A stretch of DNA of 64,000 bases from Anaerolineae bacterium. GTDB taxonomy: Bacteria; Chloroflexota; Anaerolineae; Aggregatilineales; Phototrophicaceae. Below, piece after piece: positions 15,925-23,189 of this stretch. Location of the stretch: contig JAPKMO010000008.1 of the NCBI GenBank assembly GCA_026645945.1, positions 1 to 64,000 of the forward strand, written 5' to 3'. The notes beneath the pieces were generated by a model. That model had not been told where the DNA came from. It did no database searches and was given only the letters and a program-made list of their open reading frames with translations. The stretch's first letter is position 1. Every line of letters begins with the position of its first letter. The position numbers were made by a program, and so were the translations under genes.

Positions 15925-17040
15925 ATGAGTACCCCGGAAAATCGTTTGCAGGAACTCCGCGCTCAGGTTGATGAGATCAACCTGCATATCCTCGACCTGT
16001 TGAATCAGCGCGCGCGTATCGTGTCGGACATCGGCAAGGTGCAGGCGCAGTTAGGCACGTCGTTTTACGACCCGCAGCGCGAAGCCTTCATGCTGCAAAT
16101 GCTGGAGCAGCACAACCAGGGGCCGTTCAGCAACGAGACGATCAAGGCGCTGTTCCGGGAAATCTTCCGCGCTTCGATGGCGCTGGAGGAGCGCGAAGCC
16201 CGTGCTAAAATCCTTGTCCAGCGCAAAACGCCGGACGACCGCACCGTTGTCACCCTGCCGGACGGCAAAACGCAGATCGGCAACAGCCTTTTTCAGGTCA
16301 TCACCGGGCCGTGCGCGGTCGAAAGTTACGAGCAGATGGACATCACGGCGGCGGCGCTGGCGCAGCGGGGCGTCAAAATCCTGCGCGGTATGGCCTACAA
16401 ACCGCGCACCTCGCCTTATGATTTTCAGGGGTTGGGTGAGGAAGGTCTAAAAATCGCCCGGCAGGTCGCCAACAAATACGGCATGTTCATCACCAGCGAG
16501 ATCATGGACAAAAGCCAGATCGAGATGATGTCGGACTATGTGGACATCTTCTGGGTGGGCGCGCGCAACATGCAGAACAGCTTTTTGCTGAAGGCGATGG
16601 GTAAGGTCAAACAGCCGGTCATCCTCAAGCGCGGCCTGTCCGCCACGCTGGAAGAATTTATGTACGCGGCGGAGTACATCGTTAGCAGCGGCAACCCGAA
16701 CGTGATTTTGATCGAACGCGGCATCCGCACCTTTGAACGCTGGACGCGCAATACGCTGGACATCGGCGGCGTGGCGGTGTTAAAGCTGGAAACGCACCTG
16801 CCGGTGATTGTGGATATTTCGCACAGCGCCGGGCGGCGCGATATTGCGATTCCGCTGGCGCGGGTGGCGAAGGCCAGCGGCGCGGACGGCCTGATGGTGG
16901 AGGTGCATCCCAACCCGCCGGTTGCCATGAGCGACGCCAAACAGCAGCTCACGATACCGGAATTTAACCTTCTGATGGACGCGCTGGACGAAGTGGAGAT
17001 CAAACCGCACGCGGCGCGCGAGACGGCGAACGGGGCTTAG
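15925..17040 (+). CDS. bifunctional chorismate mutase / DAHP synthase (type I-beta)
   Basis: This 371-residue fusion combines an N-terminal AroQ-type chorismate mutase (about 5-90, with LRAQVDEINLHILDLLNQRARIV and its Arg/Lys/Glu active site) with a 3-deoxy-D-arabino-heptulosonate-7-phosphate synthase. The synthase condenses PEP and erythrose-4-phosphate at the head of the shikimate pathway. It carries ITGPCAVES (metal-binding Cys), GMAYKPRTSPYDFQGLG, KRGLSATLEEF and the C-terminal VDISHSAGRRD and LMVEVHPNP metal ligands. In this subtype the mutase domain often serves as the feedback sensor for prephenate or chorismate. The start is the ATG at 15925 after GAGGG, not the GTG at 15919. The last codons overlap the convergent toxin gene by 4 bases. 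Part of the 3' end is a 21-bp repeat duplicated beyond the toxin-antitoxin cassette. Confidence 0.95.
   Translation: MSTPENRLQELRAQVDEINLHILDLLNQRARIVSDIGKVQAQLGTSFYDPQREAFMLQMLEQHNQGPFSNETIKALFREIFRASMALEEREARAKILVQRKTPDDRTVVTLPDGKTQIGNSLFQVITGPCAVESYEQMDITAAALAQRGVKILRGMAYKPRTSPYDFQGLGEEGLKIARQVANKYGMFITSEIMDKSQIEMMSDYVDIFWVGARNMQNSFLLKAMGKVKQPVILKRGLSATLEEFMYAAEYIVSSGNPNVILIERGIRTFERWTRNTLDIGGVAVLKLETHLPVIVDISHSAGRRDIAIPLARVAKASGADGLMVEVHPNPPVAMSDAKQQLTIPEFNLLMDALDEVEIKPHAARETANGA
17000..17020 (+). repeat. 21-bp direct repeat, copy inside the 3' end of the DAHP synthase gene
   Basis: The 21 bases from t17000 through the gcggcgcgcg block at 17020 are identical to 17720-17740. The two copies enclose the DUF433/DUF5615 gene pair. 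This copy encodes the residues IKPHAAR of the synthase. Confidence 0.75.
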
Positions 17041-17390
17041 GTTTGAGGTGGGCGGATACGAGCGTAACCGGGTTCGGCGGTTACAATCGCGCCCGCCCCT
17101 AATTCCTGACTGTAACGCTCCAGTACCTTTAAACAGGCTGCGGCTTGCTGTTTAGCGGACATATTGACGAGACGGATAATCCCTGCGTGAGCGGTTCCGC
17201 GAGCGACTGCCAGTTCGCCGAAGTCCTTGTCCAGCGTAACCAGTATTCGGCGTTCCCCATAAGCTTGCGCGAGAATTTCATCATCGCTGGGGTCTGCGTC
17301 CCATTCACCGGCATACAGTACGTCCAGCCCGGCGGCCCGAAGCTCCGATGCTGCTATACCTGAAACACAGGAATCCAGCAGCAGTTTCAC
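17037..17390 (-). CDS. DUF5615 PIN-like toxin
   Basis: This 117-residue protein matches the DUF5615 PIN-like family, the ribonuclease-type toxin partner of DUF433 antitoxins. Acidic residues typical of the PIN-like core are present: MKLLLDSCVS (Asp6), ADPSDDEILAQA, and ILVTLDKDFGELA with the conserved TxDxDF-like motif, followed by GIIRL. It starts with a GTG at 17390 that overlaps the antitoxin stop (GTGA), so the two are translationally coupled. Its stop overlaps the convergent DAHP synthase stop by 4 bases, an unusually tight junction. Toxicity is inferred from the family and not shown by the sequence. Confidence 0.88.
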   Translation of the reverse strand: MKLLLDSCVSGIAASELRAAGLDVLYAGEWDADPSDDEILAQAYGERRILVTLDKDFGELAVARGTAHAGIIRLVNMSAKQQAAACLKVLERYSQELGAGAIVTAEPGYARIRPPQT

Positions 17391-17638
17391 GCCCCGCGCT
17401 CCACGATTAACGGCTCAATCCGCTCATGCGCGACCAGACGACGGGCGTAAATCAGACAGGCGGTGATGTCGTCCGCCTCTAACCAGGGATACCCTTCAAG
17501 GATGGTCTGAGGGGTATCGCCGGCTGCCAGCATCCCCAGCACATGCTCAACGGCCAATCGCCGTCCGCGAATGATGGGTTTTCCGCCGAAAATATCCGGG
17601 TTGACCGTGATTCGCGCCAGCAGTTTTTGCTCGTCCAT
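17387..17638 (-). CDS. DUF433 antitoxin
   Basis: This 83-residue DUF433 protein carries the typical core RITVNPDIFGGKPIIRGRRLAVEHVLGMLAAG followed by ILEGYPWLEADDITACLIYA. The segment from KPIIRG onward forms a helix-turn-helix-like fold. DUF433 proteins act as VapB-like antitoxins paired with DUF5615 toxins and usually repress their own promoter. The ATG at 17638 has GGAGAG upstream; a GTG at 17665 is less likely. The pair forms a self-contained cassette lying between 21-bp direct repeats. Confidence 0.88.
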   Translation of the reverse strand: MDEQKLLARITVNPDIFGGKPIIRGRRLAVEHVLGMLAAGDTPQTILEGYPWLEADDITACLIYARRLVAHERIEPLIVERGA

Positions 17639-17719
17639 GCGCTCTCCGATAAGACAATCTATCACTGGTGAATTATTCTACCGTAAAAGTGGTTGGTTGT
17701 GAGATGGCTTCTGATCGGG

Positions 17720-17740
17720 TCAAACCGCACGCGGCGCGCG
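17720..17740 (+). repeat. 21-bp direct repeat, copy beyond the antitoxin gene
   Basis: This is an exact second copy of 17000-17020, offset by exactly 720 bases. It lies upstream of the antitoxin, in non-coding DNA. Together the copies suggest that the toxin-antitoxin segment was inserted at, or duplicated from, the 3' end of the DAHP synthase gene. Confidence 0.75.
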
Positions 17741-17754
17741 TGATGCTGAACATC

Positions 17755-17806
17755 AACCGCCCAAACGCCGAGAACGCCAGGTGATTTTCTTCGTATCCTG
17801 GCGGTT
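17755..17806. repeat. dispersed repeat bounded by aaccgcc/ggcggtt, copy A
   Basis: This 52-bp element begins aaccgcc, continues with several acgccNagaa-like units and ends tcctggcggtt. A related 54-bp copy lies at 27968-28021. Both end in the same 8-base arms in inverted orientation. Repeats built from gccaagacgc units recur in intergenic DNA of Chloroflexota and other filamentous bacteria, as far as I recall. Confidence 0.55.
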
Positions 17807-17812
17807 AGTCCC

Positions 17813-18805
17813 TTAACCCCAGGTGTCAATCGCCCAGGCCAGCTCGTCGGGGGTGGGGGTGTAGTTGCCCACGCGGCGCACCACCAGGCCGCTGGCGTAG
17901 TTCGCCAGGGTCACAGCGTCCGGGTAGCTCGCCCCGGCGCTAATCGCCAGCGTCATGACGGCGATGGCCGTATCACCCGCGCCCACCACATCGTAAACAT
18001 CGGTCACGGCGGGCGCGGGGCAGTGGACGGCGCTGCCGTCCGAGGTCGCCACCGTCGCGCCTGCCGACCCGCGCGTGATGACCATGCCGCCGGTCAGCCG
18101 GAGCACCCGGCACAGTTCCAGCGCGGCTTCGGCAAACTCGGCGTCCTCGCGCAGGTCGCGCCGCAGATAATCGCGCGCGTCGTCGGCGTTGCACTTCACC
18201 AGGGCGAAGCCGGCATATTTGTCCAGGCTCCCCTGGGCGTCGGCGGTCAGCAGCACCCCGCCGCACAACTTCCGCACCGTTGATACCAGCGAGGGCGTTA
18301 GCAGCCCGACGTGATAATCGGACAGCAGGACGGCGTTTACGCCGTGAATCTGCCGGTCAATCACGGCGCGCACCTGGCGCTCGACCGCCGGGCCGGTTGG
18401 CTCGCGCGAGAGGGTGTCCAGCCGCGCCACCTGCTGCGGAAAACGCAGCCCCATCTGCGCCATGATGCGCGTTTTGACGGTCGTCGGCCTGCCAGAATCC
18501 ACCACCAGCGAATTGGTGTTGATGCCGCGCGCCTGAAGCACCTGCCGCAGCGTCGTTCCGGCTGTGTCCGAGCCGATGATGCCGACCTGCACCGCCGTGC
18601 TGCCCAGGGCGACGATGTTGGCGGCGGGGTTGGCCGCGCCGCCGGGGATGATCTGGCGCGACTCGAATTCCAGCACCGGCACGGGTGCTTCGCGGCTGAG
18701 ACGGGTGGCCCGGCCAATCAGGTATTCGTCCAGCATCACGTCGCCGATCACGGCGATCTGCTGGCCGGCCAGGCGCGGTATCCAGGATTTTAATCGTTTG
18801 GTCAT
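17813..18805 (-). CDS. PfkB-family sugar kinase, RfaE/HldE domain I type
   Basis: This 330-residue ribokinase-fold protein resembles the kinase half of HldE, which phosphorylates D-glycero-D-manno-heptose 7-phosphate at C1. The opening VIGDVMLDEYLIGRATRLSREAPVPVLEF and the GGAANPAANIVALG motif are characteristic of that subfamily. The catalytic anion hole and base are in DVVGAGDTAIA. The adenylyltransferase half is missing here. Chloroflexota mostly lack LPS, so the product might feed a heptose-containing surface glycan or another sugar. It is monocistronic, next to glycan genes about 2.5 kb away. The true substrate is uncertain. Confidence 0.82.
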   Translation of the reverse strand: MTKRLKSWIPRLAGQQIAVIGDVMLDEYLIGRATRLSREAPVPVLEFESRQIIPGGAANPAANIVALGSTAVQVGIIGSDTAGTTLRQVLQARGINTNSLVVDSGRPTTVKTRIMAQMGLRFPQQVARLDTLSREPTGPAVERQVRAVIDRQIHGVNAVLLSDYHVGLLTPSLVSTVRKLCGGVLLTADAQGSLDKYAGFALVKCNADDARDYLRRDLREDAEFAEAALELCRVLRLTGGMVITRGSAGATVATSDGSAVHCPAPAVTDVYDVVGAGDTAIAVMTLAISAGASYPDAVTLANYASGLVVRRVGNYTPTPDELAWAIDTWG

Positions 18806-18960
18806 GAATCCATCCGGCTTTCGGGTACAAACAGCGCCGGCGCGTTCCGCTGTGGGCGCGGCGAACCTTGCCCCTACTATGCCACGCCCCGGCAGATTAC
18901 ACCAGCCAATGCCGGGCGCACCTTTGCGGCCCTGTCTTGAACCCAGGGATACAGAAAGGC

Positions 18961-18982
18961 GGGCGGGTTCGGAAACCCGCCC
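18961..18982. repeat. small GC palindrome between rfaE1-like and cpaF-like genes
   Basis: The arms gcgggtt and aacccgc (18961-18967 and 18972-18978) form a hairpin followed by cccctac. A variant with the same layout (taggggtgggttt...aaacccagcccc) occurs at 25398-25427. The rest of the 18806-19027 gap holds no gene that I can support. Confidence 0.4.
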
Positions 18983-19027
18983 CTACAAAATCTTCGCGCC
19001 TTTGTGTCAGGCATTTTCGGCGGCTGA

Positions 19028-20200
19028 TCAACGGCGCGGGCGCGGCGGCACGGGCGGCAGCGGTGGAATCGGCGGCAGGGGCGGGATGGGCGGCAGGGGA
19101 TGGGTGAAATCGCGCGAGGGGGCAAACATGGCCGCCGGCAGCTGGACGCCCGCCGCCTGGATGCGGTGGATGAAGGTCGGCACATGGCCGCTGGAGACGA
19201 ACTCGCCGGCCAGTTTGCCATCTTCTTTAAGACCCGTGACCACAAATTCAAAGATGTCCTGGGTGGCGATAATGTCGCCGTGCGCGCCCATCACTTCCGC
19301 TACTTTAACGACCCGGCGCGCGCCGTCCTGAAGCCGCTCAATCTGCACGATCAGGTTGATCGCGCTCGCCATCTGTTCGCGCAGCGTCCGCACCGGGATG
19401 TCCATCCCGCCCATCAAAGCCATTATCTCCAGGCGCGCCAGGGCGTCGCGCGGGCTGGAAGCGTGCAGCGTCACCATCGAACCGTCGTGTCCGGTGTTCA
19501 TGGCCTGCAGCACATCCAGTGCCTCACCGCCGCGCAGTTCGCCGACGATGATGCGGTCGGGGCGCATTTTGACGGCGCTCTGGACAAGCTGCCGCATGGT
19601 CACTTCGCCCCGGCCTTCCAGGTTGGGCGGGCGCGTCTCCAGCACCACCTGATGTTCGTGCGGCAGGCGCAGTTCGGCATCCTGCTGAAGCACAACCAGC
19701 CGTTCATCGGCGGGGATGAAGCCGCACAGTAGGTTCATCAGCGTCGTTTTACCCGACCCCGTGCCGCCGGAAACCACGATATTCACCCGTGCCTGGACGC
19801 AGGCGCGCAGGAATTCGACCATATCGGCGGAGATGGATTCCCATTCGATCAGGTTTTCGATGCTAATGGGGCGGTTGAAAAGCTTGCGGATGGTCAGGCT
19901 CGGCCCAGTGAGAGCGATGGGCGGCACGACCACATGCACGCGGGAAGCGTCTGCCAGCCGCGCGTCCACAATCGGGTTGGATTCGTCGGCGCGCTGGCCG
20001 ACCATTCCCACGATATACTGGATGATCTCCATCAGGTGTGCCTCGTCGCGGAAGCGGCTTTCGACGCGCTCCAACCTGCCGCGCCGCTCGACGTAAATAT
20101 GGTCGGGGCCGTTCACTAAAATTTCCATCACGTCGGGGTCGGCCAGGATCGGCTCCAGCGGCCCCAGGTCTGTGCCGTGCTGAGGATTTACATTGTCCAT
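19028..20200 (-). CDS. CpaF/TadA-type secretion ATPase with proline-rich tail
   Basis: This 390-residue GspE-family ATPase matches CpaF/TadA of tight-adherence pili. Walker A is GGTGSGKT (145-152), the Walker B and Glu region is RPDRIIVGELRGGE (213-225), and the His box is GHDGSMVTLHASSP (237-250). After the ATPase core a linker leads to an unusual tail, in which LPPIPP-type units repeat three to four times before the terminal RPRR. CpaF proteins are normally hexameric motors encoded beside tadB, tadC and prepilin genes. None of these is present within 20 kb on either side, so this is an orphan motor. The tail might bind an SH3-like or WW-like partner; this is inference. Confidence 0.9.
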   Translation of the reverse strand: MDNVNPQHGTDLGPLEPILADPDVMEILVNGPDHIYVERRGRLERVESRFRDEAHLMEIIQYIVGMVGQRADESNPIVDARLADASRVHVVVPPIALTGPSLTIRKLFNRPISIENLIEWESISADMVEFLRACVQARVNIVVSGGTGSGKTTLMNLLCGFIPADERLVVLQQDAELRLPHEHQVVLETRPPNLEGRGEVTMRQLVQSAVKMRPDRIIVGELRGGEALDVLQAMNTGHDGSMVTLHASSPRDALARLEIMALMGGMDIPVRTLREQMASAINLIVQIERLQDGARRVVKVAEVMGAHGDIIATQDIFEFVVTGLKEDGKLAGEFVSSGHVPTFIHRIQAAGVQLPAAMFAPSRDFTHPLPPIPPLPPIPPLPPVPPRPRR

Positions 20201-20297
20201 GATCGCGCCTTTTATGTGCTGTTCAACGGTTATTTTGATTATCGCGGGACTCTCGACCGGGCAGAACGGGCAGCCGGACAGTACCGGCCCTGTTTAT

Positions 20298-21149
20298 TCA
20301 ACCGGTATGCCGCGCCCAGCCCCGGCGCAGCGCGTAAACCGCCGCTTCGGTGCGCGTGCTGACACCTAGTTTGGAGTAAATGTTGTCCAGATGAAAATTG
20401 ACTGTGCGGGCGGAAACCTTCAGCGCGCGGGCGATTTCCTTGTTGGTCATGCCTTCGGCCAGCCGCTGGATGACTTCGATCTCGCGGGCGGTGAGTTCGA
20501 CCGCCGGGGCAAAAAAGAAGCGGATTTCCAGTTCAAAGTTGCCTTCCTGCCCGGCGCGCTGTTCGACCTGGCCGCCAAGCTGCTCGATGCGCGCCAGCGA
20601 AGCCCGCAGCCCGCCGGCATCGGTATGGGGCAGGCTGTTGTCGGCCAGCGTCAGCGTCAGTGTTTGTTCGCGGCGTTCCAGCCGGATGGCCGCCCGTGTG
20701 GCGCGCGCCGTATGAACGGCGCGGTCGAGCATATCCTGGACGGCGCGAAAGAGCGCCAGTTCGATTTGCAGCGGCAGCCGCTCGCGCTGGCGTTCTAGCA
20801 GCAGCGCCACCGGCAGGCCGGATGCGCGGGAGACTTGGGCGGCCAGCGCCTCTAAAGCTGGTTCCAACCCCAGCGTTTCCAGCAGCGCCGGGTGAAGGTT
20901 GTTTTTCAGGTCGCGCGCCTGCTGCAAAAGCTGGCGCGCCAGGTTCGCCAGCACCGACACGGCCATATGCGCCTGCGGGTTGGCGGCCAGGGTTTGTTCA
21001 TAAGCGCCGGCCTGCGCCAGCAGCAGGTTCAGTGAGCCGATGATCTCGCTTTCCAGCAGGTCGGCCAGGCGGCGGCGTTCGGCCTCGCCAGCGGCTGCGG
21101 CGTCTTCCGGGGCGCTGCTGTAAAATTCAGGAGCAGAGTGGTCGTCCAT
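20298..21149 (-). CDS. LuxR-type regulator with degenerate histidine-kinase core
   Basis: The last 65 residues are a NarL/LuxR helix-turn-helix (LTAREIEVIQRLAEGMTNKEIARAL, then VSARTVNFHLDNIYSKLG). The preceding 200 residues follow the layout of a NarX-type histidine kinase: a dimerisation helix pair, then a GHKL-like domain. The H-box reads RRRLADLLESEIIGSLN, where active kinases have LHDE, so the phospho-accepting His is lost. The N-box (QDMLDRAVHTAR) and G1 box (LADNSLPHTD) are also unlike functional ones. The chain therefore looks like a pseudokinase fused directly to its output domain. The start at 21149 has GAGG upstream; an ATG at 21173 is possible. It lies about 100 bases upstream of the cpaF-like gene in the same direction. 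Confidence 0.82.
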   Translation of the reverse strand: MDDHSAPEFYSSAPEDAAAAGEAERRRLADLLESEIIGSLNLLLAQAGAYEQTLAANPQAHMAVSVLANLARQLLQQARDLKNNLHPALLETLGLEPALEALAAQVSRASGLPVALLLERQRERLPLQIELALFRAVQDMLDRAVHTARATRAAIRLERREQTLTLTLADNSLPHTDAGGLRASLARIEQLGGQVEQRAGQEGNFELEIRFFFAPAVELTAREIEVIQRLAEGMTNKEIARALKVSARTVNFHLDNIYSKLGVSTRTEAAVYALRRGWARHTG

Positions 21150-21241
21150 CGGCGGCCTCAAACTTTTTTCCATTGTGGCCTGGTTTCAGGCGGCGGCAGA
21201 ACCGGCAGATGACCGGGCGCGACCTGTTTATTTAACCAGCG

Positions 21242-21298
21242 AACCCCCTCATCCCAACCCTTCTCCCCCGAATTCAAGGGAGAAGGGCAAAAAACAGG
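21242..21298. repeat. dispersed palindromic repeat (ctcatccc...gggagaaggg)
   Basis: Complementary arms cccttctccc and gggagaaggg surround ccgaattcaa-type sequence in a non-coding gap. The 3' half recurs at 5598-5625, and a larger member of the same style lies at 40000-40094. The element follows the GT9-GT26 stop codon, so it may also help terminate the leftward glycan operon. Confidence 0.6.
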
Positions 21299-21343
21299 TG
21301 ACTGCTGTACCGGTCAGGGGCAAAAACATGCGCCGGCAGGATT

Positions 21344-23179
21344 TTAACCGGCACCGCGCCGCAGCACCGCCAGCACAAAACGCGGCAGGCGCAGCATCCG
21401 TTTGAAGCGCCAGGGCTGCAAAAACAGGCGGAACAGCCATTCCAGCCCGGCGCGCTGCATCCACAGGGGTGCGCGCGGCACGACCCCGGCCAGGAAGTCG
21501 AACGCGCCGCCCACGCCCATCGCCATCGCCACCTTCAGCCGGGGCAGGTTGCGGGCGATCCATTTGTCCTGCTCCGGCGCGCCGTAAGCCACAAATAAAA
21601 TGTCCGCGCCGCTGGCGTTCACCCGTTCCACAATGGCGTCCTCGTCCTCCGGGGCGGGGCTGCCGCCGTAAATGCCGGCGATTTGCAGCCCCGGAAAACG
21701 CGCCTGCAAAACCGCCCCGGCCCGCTCCGCCACACCGGGCGCAGCCCCCAGCAGGAACAGCCGCCAGCCCAGCCGCGCCGCGCGTTCGGCGATTTTCGGC
21801 ACGCCGTCCGAGCCGGTGACGCGCTCCGGCAGGCTGTGTCCCAGGCGGCGCGCCGCCCACAGCAGCCCCACGCCGTCCGGCACGCACAGGTCGGCGCGGT
21901 GCAGGATGTTCCAGAAGTTCGAGTCGTGCCGGGCGATCATGATAAATTCCGGGTTGATGGTGCAGACGTGATGGCATATCCGGTCGTCCACTTCTTTTAC
22001 CCAGCGCCCGATCTGGTCGAGCCATTCGGGATAGGTGATGCCGTCCACCGGCAGGCCGAGGACAAAAATACGGCGTGGGAAAATCGCCCGGCGCGGCAGT
22101 TCATGAACGGCCGGCAGCGCGCCATCCAGCAGCGACCACGCCGCTTCTAAGACCCGCTCCGGCGTGACCATCCGCATACAAGTGCGGGCGGGACAGCCTT
22201 CGCGCAGGCCGATGCCATGCCCGACGTAGCTGCATGGGCTGCACTCCGGCGCGCTTCGCACGACCCGCGCCGCGCCATCTGGCGGCCAGGGTCCCCAGGC
22301 GTCGGCATTGCTGGGGCCAAAAACGGCCACTACTGGCACGCCGACCGCCGCCGCCAGGTGCATCACGCCGCTGTCCGCGCCGATGAACAGGCGGCAGTGT
22401 GACAGCAGCGCCGCCAGTTGGGGCAGGGTGGTCTGGCCGCTCAGGTCAAGGGCTTCGCTCCGCATAGCGGCCCTGACCGAAGGCGTGTCGTCGCCCGGCC
22501 CGCCGACCAGCACGATTTTTGCGCCGTATTCGTCGTGCAGCGCGTCGGCCACCGCCGCGAAACCGGCGGCATCCCAGCGGCGCGCGCGGCTGTACCCGCC
22601 GCTGCCGGGATGGATGGCGACGGCGAGGGATGAGTGCTGAGGGATAAGGGATGCGTTGAGGAGGGTGGATAGCTGCGGGCTGAGGGGTTCGGCGGCCACG
22701 ACTGCCGGGCGCGGCGAGGAGTCTGCGCCCAGCAGGCCGACCAGATCAAGCCAGTACTGCGCCTGATGCCGCGCGCCAAAACCGATGTCTGGCAGTTTGT
22801 CGGTCAGAAACCAGGCCTTGCCGTTGTCCAGCCCCAGGCGGCGTTTGGCCCGCGCCGCCAGCGCGATGAGCGCAAACTTGAACGTGCCGAGCCGCAGCGT
22901 GAAATGATGAAAATAGATGACCGTATCAAACCGCCCCAGGCCAAGCAGCCGCCGCAGGTTGGCCGGTTTAAACAGGGCGCTTGAACTGTTGAATGCACCC
23001 CGGTCGAAGGTGATAATTTCATCTACCAGCGGCAGGCCGCGAACAACCGGCGCGGCGTGGGCGCCGGCAAGCAGCGTGATGTGCGCGTCCGGGCGTGCCT
23101 GACGCAAAGCGGCCAGCGCCGGTGTAGACAGAATCAGGTCGCCGATGTCGGCCAGCTGAACGACCAGCACACGTTCCAT
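21344..23179 (-). CDS. GT9 heptosyltransferase-like / GT26 (WecG-TagA) fusion
   Basis: This 611-residue chain joins two glycosyltransferases. Residues 1 to about 345 are GT9, the heptosyltransferase fold (RVLVVQLADIGDLILSTPALAAL at the N-terminus, IHPGSGGYSRARRWDAAGFAAV in the donor half, GADSGVMHLAAAVGVPVVAVFGP at the end). Residues from about 365 onward are GT26 of the WecG/TagA/CpsF family, which adds N-acetylmannosamine-type sugars to lipid-linked acceptors (CTINPEFIMIA, CVPDGVGLLWAARRLG, YGAPEQDKWIARNLP, GVGGAFDFLAG). The start is the ATG at 23179, ten bases after the GT4 stop; upstream frame continuation to 23530 is a shadow of the GT4 gene. A repeat-derived stretch (LSTLLNASLIPQHSS) sits in the GT9 interdomain linker. 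The fusion suggests two consecutive steps in one surface-polysaccharide pathway. Confidence 0.9.
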   Translation of the reverse strand: MERVLVVQLADIGDLILSTPALAALRQARPDAHITLLAGAHAAPVVRGLPLVDEIITFDRGAFNSSSALFKPANLRRLLGLGRFDTVIYFHHFTLRLGTFKFALIALAARAKRRLGLDNGKAWFLTDKLPDIGFGARHQAQYWLDLVGLLGADSSPRPAVVAAEPLSPQLSTLLNASLIPQHSSLAVAIHPGSGGYSRARRWDAAGFAAVADALHDEYGAKIVLVGGPGDDTPSVRAAMRSEALDLSGQTTLPQLAALLSHCRLFIGADSGVMHLAAAVGVPVVAVFGPSNADAWGPWPPDGAARVVRSAPECSPCSYVGHGIGLREGCPARTCMRMVTPERVLEAAWSLLDGALPAVHELPRRAIFPRRIFVLGLPVDGITYPEWLDQIGRWVKEVDDRICHHVCTINPEFIMIARHDSNFWNILHRADLCVPDGVGLLWAARRLGHSLPERVTGSDGVPKIAERAARLGWRLFLLGAAPGVAERAGAVLQARFPGLQIAGIYGGSPAPEDEDAIVERVNASGADILFVAYGAPEQDKWIARNLPRLKVAMAMGVGGAFDFLAGVVPRAPLWMQRAGLEWLFRLFLQPWRFKRMLRLPRFVLAVLRRGAG

Positions 23180-23189
23180 GAGATAAGCC

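Noticed and set aside
17813-18805. Evidence for lipopolysaccharide core biosynthesis from the RfaE1-like kinase and the GT9 domain
   Set aside because: No lpx genes, no kdsA/kdsB and no second HldE domain occur here, and similar kinases and GT9 enzymes exist in bacteria without LPS.
19028-20200. Tad pilus or type II secretion locus around the CpaF-like gene
   Set aside because: No tadB, tadC, prepilin, prepilin peptidase or secretin gene is present anywhere in the window.
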